Shown here piece after piece: positions 13,801-24,033 of a stretch of DNA of 41,932 bases; position 1 is the stretch's first letter; every line of letters begins with the position of its first letter. The notes under the pieces were generated by a model. The model did not search any database, was not told the DNA's origin, and saw only the letters and a list, made by a program, of their open reading frames with translations. The position numbers and the translations under genes were made by a program. The stretch spans positions 1 to 41,932 of the forward strand of contig JAMYWO010000201.1 in assembly GCA_024220525.1 (NCBI GenBank), given 5' to 3'. The stretch is from Cochliopodium minus. Taxonomy: Eukaryota > Discosea > Himatismenida > Cochliopodiidae.

Positions 13801-15972
13801 GTTGACTAGAGGTAAAGTTTGAATGCAGACTTCTTTAACATATTTTATTTTTCCTTCTTTGGATCTAATCAAAATTAAAAAAATTAAAAAATTAAAAAAT
13901 AAAAAATAATAAATGATTAAAATTAAAACAAAAATAAAATAAAGAAATAAAAAAATGAAATAAAAAATAAAAAATAAAATAATTATAAAAAATTTGTTAG
14001 ATAAAAAAAACAATAACATTACGTATTCTCAGTAAAAGTTTCTCTTGATATTTCAATGAAATTGGGAAAAAATATGAAGGGAATAAGAGGCTCAGGAAGT
14101 TCCTCAAAAAACTTGACAACGACAAACAATAATGATTTTTTGTTCCACTCATTGGGAATGATGACACCCCTTCTATCCAAAATTCCGTACAATTTTTGGC
14201 ACTCGATCTCCAAGTTTTTTTTAGAAATGGAGCCAAACAAAGAGATGTTGAGATGGTTTTTTTTGAGATATTCAATGATATGGTAGATTGGTGTTGGTAT
14301 TCCAAACTTCTCCGCGATTTCTGTTTCTGTTTGTTTTTTTAGGAGCTCGGTGAGGGGAATTCCGAAAAACTTCTTCTTCATCCATCTTTGTTTGTAGCTC
14401 TCTAGGTTCACCTTCAAAACAGAAAGGGATTTTTGTTCTTTGTCTTGTGTGGTTGCGTAAATGGGCTCTTTGTTATCTTTTATAATCATTTTTATACAAT
14501 TTGTAAAAATGGAATGGTTACTACAATATAAGAATTTTAATAATTAAAAACACTAAAAAAATATTCTTTTTGAAATAAAAATTTACTTGATTTCTTCAAC
14601 CTGCATTTCGGTCCAATTCCACATAGAATGGAATGTCAATTTTTCTTTCTTGTTCAATGCTAAAAGACCAATATCGCTAAAAGCAATCAAACAAGCAGGA
14701 GAAGATTTTTTAGAATCTCCGAAACAAACCAAACATTCTATTTTTTGCAAAATGTTTCTTAGAGGAACAGCCAAATCTTCAGGACATCCCAATAAACTGT
14801 TTTTTTGGAGCTGTTGTATGGATGTTAAGGGGATATTGTCACTTGCTTTCGTTTTTATTTCCATGAGCTTTCTTTGAGCTTGTTGGATGTAGTTTTTTGA
14901 ATTTTCGTTATTTTCTATTTTGAGGAGTTCTCCTAGCTCTGTTTCTAGCATTACTATTCTGTTGAATGGAGAATGAATTAGATCTTCAAACGGAATATCT
15001 TTTGCATATTTGCATGAATCTTTAACGCTCTTTATTTAATACATAAAATTAATTTATTTTGGAAAATTTTTTTTTTTAAAGAAATTTTATTTGTGATTTA
15101 CATTTATGAATTGTTGTAACTTTGGTTTTGTTTCAATCAGTGATATATTTTCTTTTATCAATTCCCAATTCGATAGAAATGGTGAATACAAATTCATGTA
15201 GTTTGATAATGAGAAGAAATATCTTGCCAACAAGAAGAAAGAATTGCATTTTATGAATCCATAAATTTCTCTCAAAATTTGTGTATGTAATGCTGAAATA
15301 ATTAAAAGAAAAATAATTCAATTTTGAATTTCTTTTATATTTTTTTTTTTATACCTTTTATTTCTTCAATATTTGAAAACAATATTAAAAGGAATTCTCT
15401 ATCTAAACCCTTTAATAATGATTTTGATGATTTTGATGAAGATTCCAATGGTTTTTTGTAAGAATATAAAAGAGATGCCAATTTATTTAAATATTTGTTT
15501 TCATTATCTAAAAATTTCAACAACCATTCTTCCTTTAGAATATCTTCTTTGCTTTTGGGGATTTGAAGAGTATTACCTCTTGTGAGCTAAAAATCAATAA
15601 ATTTTTTGGTGACAATTTTTATTTGGTGGGGAATTAATTAATATTCTTTACCTTGTTGATGATATTCTCAGTTTTACTTGTATTTGCGATATCCATGATT
15701 GTATTTCTTCTTGATCCATCAACAGATTTTTTATAATCATTTTTTTCGATTGAATTGTTTCTTGAATGTGATTTCTCTATTTTCTCAGGTGAATTGATTG
15801 AACCCTTTCTTTTGATATCAATGATAGGGGATGAAGTATTTGCTTTTTCTTTGATATAAACTATTATTTCTTTGATATCTTTTTCCAAAAATCCCATTTT
15901 TGATAAATGAACCTCAATTGCTGAGATATGCAACTTATATTTCAACTCTATATTTTCCATATTTTTCAACAA
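10834..15972 (-). CDS. Multidomain RhoGEF-PH-RhoGAP-LIM-LIM-RasGAP regulator
   Basis: Thirteen exons: 15972-15652, 15586-15355, 15292-15102, 15029-14587, 14520-14023, 13864-13464, 13277-13113, 12882-12730, 12465-12258, 11965-11846, 11763-11578, 11381-11072 and 11007-10834. Every phase agrees, giving 1133 residues. Order: a linker; a DH-like domain (about 118-290; NENKYLNKLASLLYSYKKPL, LFSNIEEIKALH, PFNRIVMLETELGELL); a PH-like domain (about 330-450) ending in ESYKQRW; RhoGAP (about 453-690; FGIPLTELLKK, FFEELPEPLIPF, LPLVNQNLLRYM); two LIM modules (about 693-830; FHQKCMKCFSC, CNFCLNPITPGDD, CYCCKQC); RasGAP (about 830-1080) with the arginine loop GTIFRGNSFACKL and FVFLRFICPALMSP. The RasGAP looks catalytically competent, whereas the RhoGAP lacks its arginine finger. 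The protein would link Rho activation, Ras shut-off and LIM-mediated targeting, probably at the actin cortex (inference). Confidence 0.88.
11476..11520. repeat. (TAAAAAA)n array in intron 11 of the Rho/Ras regulator
   Basis: About six copies of a 7-base unit on the plus strand. It is complementary to the array at 11780-11843 and lies on the other side of exon 11. Confidence 0.85.
11780..11843. repeat. (ATTTTTT)n array in intron 10 of the Rho/Ras regulator
   Basis: About nine copies of the 7-base unit ATTTTTT, the reverse complement of the unit at 11476-11520. In the minus-strand pre-mRNA the two arrays flank exon 11 and could pair. Confidence 0.85.
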
Positions 15973-16416
15973 GGAATAATTTTTTTTTTTTTTTATATAT
16001 CCTCACTTTAATTCAAAAAAAAAAAAAAAAATTCCACCCAACTTTAGAGGAGATATAATCATTTAGAAAGTTTTGATAATTGATAAATCTTTTGATATCT
16101 AAATCCTTTCTTTTTGAAATGGAAATATCCACCTTTTGGGACGAAATCTTTTTAGAATTTCAGCTTTGGCAATATAAGAAAGTAAAGATCAGATCTTTCA
16201 AAAATCCTCAATAAATAAATCTTTTTTTTCACTTATAAATAAATCATTTTTATTTTATTTGTTCCGATAGTGTTTAAAAAAATTAATTATCCAGCAAGTT
16301 AAATTATTTTTGATTGATCTCTTTTTTTTCTTTGTCTGAATAAATCTTTGTTCGTAAAATTTCCAACAAATTCGCAATAATATACAAAATTATATATAAT
16401 TTTAGATAACTATATA
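15973..16416. other. Intergenic spacer, Rho/Ras regulator 5' side
   Basis: Holds the promoter of the multidomain regulator and the 3' end of the second GATA gene. It contains a long poly-A/T run near 15980-16032 and the TTCCGATA octamer at 16262-16269. No gene is visible. Confidence 0.5.
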
Positions 16417-16857
16417 TCAATTCAAAAGATCTTGAATGGATATTCTAGTAGGAGGATCTACGGGTCGAATGATATATTCTCTTTTTTTATTTTCATTGAA
16501 TCTCAAACCACAAGAATTACATAAACTAGAAAGAAATGAAATTTTATAAAAAAAAAAATAATAATTACGAATTCTTTTTATCTGGTCCTCTGCGCCATTC
16601 TGTTGTTTCTGTAGTTCCACAATAATAACAAAATTTTCCAGCGTATTGTTTATAAACCTTTTTTTCTTCAATTGGAACACCAGCTTTTCTCCTTCTTCTT
16701 TTTCGAATATCTGTTTTTTTTCTCTTCATTATATAAGGGGGAATGAAGTTACTTAATTTTAATAAAGTTTTGAAGATTAAATTATTTAAAAATATAATTT
16801 AATATATTACTTATATTCTTCATTGATATCCTCATCAGTGCTTTCTTCATTTTTCAT
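16417..16857 (-). CDS. Single-finger class IVb GATA protein (copy 2)
   Basis: Three exons, 16857-16811, 16751-16569 and 16525-16417, give 112 residues. The finger is CYYCGTTETTEWRRGPDKKN then SLCNSCGLRF (CX2CX18CX2C). It shares with copy 1 the segment IPPYIMKRKKTDIRKRRRKA, the basic KFCYYCG approach to the finger, the intron placed before LCN, and the tail RISIQDLLN. Exon 2 (183 bases) and exon 3 (109 bases) have exactly the same lengths as in copy 1; only exon 1 differs (47 against 80 bases). The acidic N-terminus NEESTDEDINEEY is comparable to EVSTEEDVVD of copy 1. The two genes are therefore an inverted duplicate pair about 6 kb apart. Likely nuclear transcription regulator; targets unknown. 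Confidence 0.92.
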
Positions 16858-17378
16858 TTTTTTTTTTTTTTCCATATTTTAAAGTTAAAAATTTTTATAT
16901 ATTTTTATTTTTTATTTTTAAAAACTTTTTTGTTTCAATTTGAAGAAAGGTAAATTAATTTCGATTTTTAAAACTTAAAAACTCAATTATAACTAATCCT
17001 AACTTTCTATTATTATTTGATTTTTAAATATAAAATTCAAATTAATTATTTATTCCAATTATTCCTTAATCTTAGATCTTTGATGTTCCCATTGAAGTTG
17101 TTTGTCAAATTTCTCTTTAGAAGGACTTTGCATCAAAAATGAGCAATCAATTTCAATTTGGTTCAGCCAAATATGATCAAAGGATTAAATATTGAACTTG
17201 AATGGAAAACTTTATTAAAATTATTTTTTCTCCTTTCATCTTTGACTTTGTTCTTTTTTTATCTCCTTTCGACATCTTTTTGTGAATCTTTTAATTTAAA
17301 TGAATAAAAAAAAGAAATTTCTTTTTGTGACAAAATAAACAAATAAATTTAATGAAATCTTTTTTTGGGAATGGATCA
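16858..17378. other. Intergenic spacer between two minus-strand genes
   Basis: Contains the promoter of the second GATA gene and the 3' region of the receptor-like gene. Dominated by A/T runs. I see no coding exon or structured element. Confidence 0.5.
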
Positions 17379-20300
17379 TCAGTAATCAATTTCATTGTCT
17401 GAATCTAAAGTGGAGATGTAATTCCCAATACTCTCATCAATGTCAGTCAGTTCAATCAACTTTTTTTTGGGATTGTTATCAATGTTATTGTTGTTGTTGG
17501 TATCATTATTTCGAAAGTTGTTGACATTTCCAACAATCTTGTTTTGATTTCTGACCTTGTGTTGGTTGATATCTTTTCTATTTTTCTTTTTTTTGTTCTT
17601 TTTATCTTTGAAATCTTGATTAGGGACACTGGTAATTTCATCGTGAGGAGTATTAGCATCATGAATGTTTTTTTCTTCTTTTTCAGGTTTGTCACTGTTA
17701 AAAGTAAAGTCGAAAATCTCGTTTTCATAGCTTATTTCGTAACTAGAATCTGAACTTTTCGTTACTTTTGAATTTTCATTGAAAACCTCCACATCTTCGT
17801 CTCTTTCCTCTACAGGAAGAACTTGATCCGAAAGATGGTTATGATACTCTTTAACTTCTTCCTCATTAAAATCGTCCCTCTAAAAAATAATTAAACAATA
17901 ATAAAATTAAATTATAATGAAAATAAAAAATAAAAATTAAAATAATGATGAAAAAAAAAAAAAAAAATTATAATGAAAATAAAAAAAATAATAAATTATC
18001 AAGTGAATTTACATTATTGTTCATAGATCTGACTTTCTTTTGAGGTTTTTTCTTTGCAACTTTTCTTGGAGTTTTTTTGGTTGTTCTTCTCTTTTCGTCT
18101 TCCATCTTTTCCTGTATTTCGTTTAAAAAGCTTTGATTGGCTTGTCTCTTAGTGATGGTGCTATGTTTTCTATTTTTGTTGTGTTGGGAGGAAAAACTAG
18201 CTCTGGGGTTTGCGTATCCAGTTATGATTCTTTCAGAATTAAACTTTTTTGAATTAGGATCGAAATACTTCCTTTGTTGAGGCTTTTCTTCCTGCAAAGT
18301 TTTTTTTTTTAAAAAAAAATAAAATTATTGTTAAAGTAATTTTTAATATCCAATGATTTGTGTTTTTTATTCTTGTCATATTCTCGTTTTTTTTGGAAGT
18401 TGTAGTTTTTCTGTTTATTTTTATTTTATATAATAATTTGTTTTATAATATAAATGATTTTAATTTATTTTAATCCTATGTTTATTTTGTTTACCTCAAA
18501 AGAATCATCCTTTATTTTCGTAATGATGTTTTGAAGATTACTATCTTCATCACTATCCAACTCAATGATCTGGTTTTCGTTATCATCATAGTTTTGGGGA
18601 GGAAGTTGAGGAGAGTAATAAGGAGGAAATTCATTCATTTTTTTTGATTTTCTTCGGATTTTGGGTTGGGGAGAGTTTGAAAACTCTTCTTTAACTTTTC
18701 CGAATCCTGTTCTTGGGCTTCTGTGTCCGTGATATATCACCGGTTCTTCTTTATTTTTTAAATGCCAAAAAAGAAATTATTACAATAAATAGAAAACAAA
18801 AATAAAATATATAAATAACTTTAATGAAAAAATAAATAAAAATAATTATAAAAATAAAAATAAAAATATATAAATGTTGATAAAAATAAAAATTAAAAAA
18901 TATGGATTGAATAAAAATTATGAAATATGGATTGAAAAAAATAAAAAATAATACCTTGGTCACGATAATCAATGATATCACCATAACTTTTCTCGTAGGG
19001 TTTATTTCTTTGGTTGTTTCTTGCAGAGATCTGGTTGTAATTATTTTGAGAGTGCCTTCTTGGAGTGTAAGAAGAGTCCTGAGGGTGCATTGAGTAGACC
19101 TATTTTTTTAAAAAAAAATAAAAAAAAATGAATAATAATTTTTAATTAAAATTAAAATTAAAAATAAAAATAAAATTAATTTTTAGTTTTTTTTTACATT
19201 TTCATCGTCACTGTAATCTCTTTTGTAGTTTCTAGATTTTCTGAAATTTTCTTCGAGGTTGGCTTGATTTTGTTTCAAGAACAAGGACATACTCGAATCG
19301 AAGCTCTTTGATTTCCTCATAAACTTTTTTCTACTATTAGCCGAGTGTGATTTTCTTTTTTTTAATAAAAGTTAATAAAATAAAAAAATATAATGGGAAA
19401 AAAATAAAATAAAAAAAAAATATTAAAAAAAAATTCAAAAATAAAAAGTAAAAAAAAAAATATTAAATAAAACAAAAAATTTTTTACCTAGGATCAGGCG
19501 CAATTCTTTCAAATCTGACCTCACTTTGCTCAGGATCGATATCAACATCACGATCGAGATCAACGTCAACATTTCGATCATCATCAACATCTCGGTCAAA
19601 CTGAGAAGAGTAATCATCATCGTTGTGACGCTGATACTTTTTATCCTTTGAGAAATGTCTGTCTTTCAAAATGTCTTGGTTTCCAACTGTTTTCATCACG
19701 GAAAACTCATATTCTCTTTTTTTTTTGAAGCTGCAGTAGCTTGCTAGCAGACAGATAACGATTGTAAGGAAGAAGGAAGCGGCAACTCCAACCACACAGA
19801 GGAGGATGATCAGCCAAACGGGAAGGAGGGAGTTGTCGCATATAATATCGGAGATTTCTATTGTTTTGTTTTTGTACTGCAAATTTCCTTTGAGATTTCT
19901 GCATTTACTTCCTTTTTTCCATATTGCCCTTAAACTAAAAAAAAAAAGGTTTATCAAAAAATAATTTTAAAAAATAAAAAGTATTTAAAAAACATACTGA
20001 TAAAAAATTGTAAAAAAAAAAATTATTTTGTAAAAAAAAATTACTTAAACTTGCTAAAATTCCCAAAAAATTTTCCTCCATGATTAAATAATAACAAAGA
20101 TGAAGGTACGATTGAGCTATAATTCAAATAGACATTCAACAATCCATCCACACTTAACAAAGTAGTGGTGGTGATGTTAGGCAAGAAGCCATTGGAGCTG
20201 CTCGAAATGAAAGTAATGTTGGAAGTCTTGGACAAAACCAGAGCACTTATTTTAGCACTGTCTCTTAGGGTGGTAGCTGCATTATTAGTAAATGAATTTG

Positions 20301-23300
20301 ACAAAGTGGATGTCCATACTCCTTGCGAACATACATTTGTTCCTAACACTGGTTCATTAGTTAAACAAGAACAATCAGTACCATATTGTTGATTCGGGCA
20401 AACAATGGATGCTAATTGAAAAAATAAATATATTATATTTGTTATTTTAAATTAAATTTATTTACATTTAAAATTTATTAATTTAAATTATTTTTTCTTT
20501 TAAAATTTATTAATTTACCAATGGATCTGACATAGATACCTGCGTTGTCTCTAGTAATTGTAAGGGTGGTAGAGTTTTTACCATCAGTGATGATACAAGC
20601 AGAAGTGAAAAAACCAGCTCGCAAAAAATTACCATGGGACATCAGAGTGATGGAATCATTTCCATTGATCGTAAAATTATCTATATAGACTATTAATGCT
20701 GATGTACCAGTAATATTAAAAGTTTTTCTAAATAAAAAAAATGATAAATAAACTTTTAAAAAAATTTTTAAAATTTTTTTTACGTTTTTCCAATGTTAAA
20801 GATGGGAAATACAGGCATTTTGGAGAGTCTGACTATTATTGTTGCACTTGACAAAGTAAGTTGGAAAATGCTACAAGTAGAAACAGGATCAGAGACATCA
20901 AAATAAGAATCAGCAATATACAAAGATGTGCTAACAATGAAAAGGGGACCACGATAAAAGAAAAGCGCAAAAGCAGTTAATTGAAGCTGTGAAATAGAAA
21001 GGTTTCCTGTGGAAGTGTACAAAAGAGAAGAGATGATCAAATTTCCAGCTCCATAAATATTACAATTTGGACAACTAAAATATTCAAACTGAGAATCGCT
21101 CACAACATTTAATTGTCCATTCACATAGATTGTGTTGTTTTCTCCATCAATGGTGCTTAGCGTGACGATGAGGGAAGAATTAAAATAAGCAGTTGCATTG
21201 TTGGGTTCGAGGAGTAGGCCATAGAACTGAAAATATTTGCTGGCATTGGTAGGATTTGTTATAACAAAGTTATTTGCAACAGAGACATTTAAAGTGGCCG
21301 AAAAATAAGTAGCACCCACGTATATTGTTGAATTAAGAGGAAGGTAAAGATTGGAATGAATAAATGTAGAAATACTAAATGTCAAATTGTTGGAAATAAC
21401 TTGAACTATCCCTGATCCTGTAGCTGTAAATCTTAGATCAGATTGTGTGGTTGTCAAAATTACATTGGAAGTAAGATTTAAAGTTCCTGCCAAATTTGTT
21501 GCTAAAGTTCCATCTAAAAAAAATTGTTGAAAAAATATTTAATGAAGAGATTAAATACAAAATTATTTACCTTGTGTAGAAAATTTGCTAATTTCATTTG
21601 TTTGTGCATCAAATGTTAAAGAAGTAGCTGAAGAAAACCCAAGAGGAGGCAACTTTGAAGAATTTTGGAAACGAATAGTTGAAGGGCCATTAATAGTCAA
21701 CAAACGAACCAACGGAGAGAAAGTAATTTCAGAAACCCATATACTTCCGGATAACTTTACACCTACAATATCTTTACTTAAAATGCTGGTATTTCTTAGG
21801 TCCCAAGTACCTGTCAACTGAAAAGATCCGCTCAAAAGGTTAATGGTGTAGATCCCAAATAATGATCCTCCATAATTTTTAGCGCTGCTTGAAAGTGTCA
21901 AGGATCTTGTTGTAGGATCTAAAGTTATTCCATTATCCAATACAAGAAATGATGAATCTAAATTTGAAAAAAAAATTTATTTGTTTTTAATTTTTAAAAA
22001 GAAAATAAAAAGGAAAAAACTAAATGATAAAAATTAAAATAATTAAATAAAATGAGAATTGAAAAAAATTTACCAAGCAATGACAAAGTACCAGAATATA
22101 AAAAAATGTTTCTTAATTTAACAATAACACTTGAACTTATTGTCAAAGTAGGATTAACACTTCCAATTTGATAACCAATCACCAACTCTGGTGTTTTGGA
22201 GAAAGTGATGTTGTTCCCAATAATAGGTGTCGCTCCATCTGTCTGGATCGCAAAAGTATCTGCCCCATCTATAACACCTCCTCTCCAATTAGTACGAATA
22301 CCGAAATCAGAAAATGCAGACAATCCTTTTATTTTAATTTTTTAATAAAATTTATATTTTCTTAAATAGAAATTTTTTAAAAGTGAAATTTTTTTTTACC
22401 TGACCAATAAACTGTGAATGGATCATAATTACTTCCCGATGTTAAATAAACATATCTTTATTTGACAAAATAAATTTTTTGAAAGAAGAAAAACTATTTT
22501 TTAATAAAAAAATAAACCTTTGAACACTTGGAGGGATAACCATTTGTACATTGGAAAGCCACAACTCTGAAGAATTAGCCTTGTTCAAAAAAACAGTTTG
22601 AGCAGAAGAATGTGTAAAAGTTTTTTCAACAACAAAAAAAACGCCACTGATATAATACGTATAACCAGAGCCAGTTAAATCTGAAATAGAGATTCTATTG
22701 TCAGAAATGGAAATAGTTGTACCAAAATAAGCATTGTTTGTCGGCAAAGGTGAATTTATTCGCTGAAAAAAAGAATAAGTTCCATTATTTGCTCTTTTGT
22801 ATATTTCCACTATTCCTGATTGTACTGCTCCACTAACTGGTGTTCCTATACACGACATTGCCGCATAATTTGGTCCTATTGCCACTATGTTTCCGCAAGT
22901 GTCTGATGTGTTAGTAAGTGTCGATGCAGTCAAACCAAAACAGTAATCTTTATCGAATGCTTTAGTAGTTGAATTTCTATTTGTGCAATCAAGATATTAA
23001 TTTTAGATTAAAATCTTTTTAATTTTAATTAAATTTAATTTTTTTTGTTTACTTTAAATAGCATATGAAAGACAATCCAAGCCATCTTAGTGAAGGATTT
23101 GATCCATTGTATGCAACAGATCCAGGAGCTGATATTATCATCACTGCTTGATCTTCGTTGATGGAAGTGAGAGATAAATCGATATTATATCCAAAATTTG
23201 AATTCGTTGTGCTCAATAAATTGAGATTTAAAAAGGCCACATCAGTCAATGATATCTGCAAAAATGTTTGATTCAAATTCAATAAATTATAAACATACAC

Positions 23301-23850
23301 CAAGTTTGCTCCAGGTGATCCAATTGCCAATATATTGTTCAACATTGAAACACTATTACCATATCTTGTATTTGATCCATAATTTGTTATATTCATCACA
23401 GGATATTGATTCCATGTTGGATCGCTTTCATTATATTTATATATCCATACTCTACCTGATGAAAATTGAACATTATTAAAAACGGAATATGAAAATGGTG
23501 CTCCTATTGCAATCCATCCATTCCATATCTTTCATATTATCGTTATTTAGTTCAAAATATTAATTTTTCTCTTATATTACCGATACAGCCAATCCAAATC
23601 CTGCTTGGTTTGTATCCAATGAATTTATATCTCCCATATATTTCCATTTATCTTGTATTTTTTTATATATTGAAACTGGTTGATCAGAATCTCTCCCAAA
23701 AATTGCCCAGTTATCATTTACATTAATATTCTGAGTACTTCCAAATTTTGTTGCTCCGCTATAATAAATATCGTAAATATTCTCTCCAACCCAAACTTGA
23801 CAATTAATCATAGTATAAAATAAAATGATTGGAATTATAAGGAATTTCAT
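17379..23850 (-). CDS. Integrin-like FG-GAP type I membrane protein
   Basis: Fifteen exons: 23850-23581, 23528-23053, 22976-22518, 22455-22400, 22325-22074, 21957-21571, 21513-20784, 20727-20519, 20411-20045, 19934-19488, 19330-19198, 19099-18955, 18748-18495, 18291-18013 and 17879-17379. All phases close, giving 1654 residues. The signal peptide is MKFLIIPIILFYTMINCQ. Residues 20-400 carry FG-GAP-like blades: GWIAIGAPFSYS with GRVWIYKY, then NNILAIGSPGANLVYVYNL, then a third with NIVAIGP. Residues 400-1060 are Ser/Thr/Asn-rich, beta-rich and full of N-x-S/T sites, with a small Cys-rich EGF-like patch (CPNQQYGTDCSC) near 950. One helix, about 1105-1137 (LLPVWLIILLCVVGVAASFF), is followed by FKKKR. 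The tail of about 510 residues is charged, with DRDVDD repeats, basic RKSKK clusters and Asn-rich parts. Likely a surface adhesion receptor. No NPxY motif is seen in the tail. Confidence 0.85.
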
Positions 23851-24033
23851 TTTCAAAGGATTTATCAAATCCTTTGTTTCCTTTTTTTTTATAATAAAAA
23901 TTATCATCATTGAGAAAGCATTTTTTTGTTTCATCTCAGAAATTTTTAGTGATCAAATTCACAACAATTCATTCATCTTATCATCACAAGTTTCAAAAAG
24001 GATTTGTAATAAATATAAAATAAAAAAAAATTG
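23851..24033. promoter_or_regulatory. Divergent promoter, receptor-like gene / DUF2207 gene
   Basis: 183 bases between two divergent start codons (23850 on minus, 24034 on plus). It must drive both genes. A/T-rich, with aataaatataaaataaaa just before the plus-strand ATG. No other feature is visible. Confidence 0.5.
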
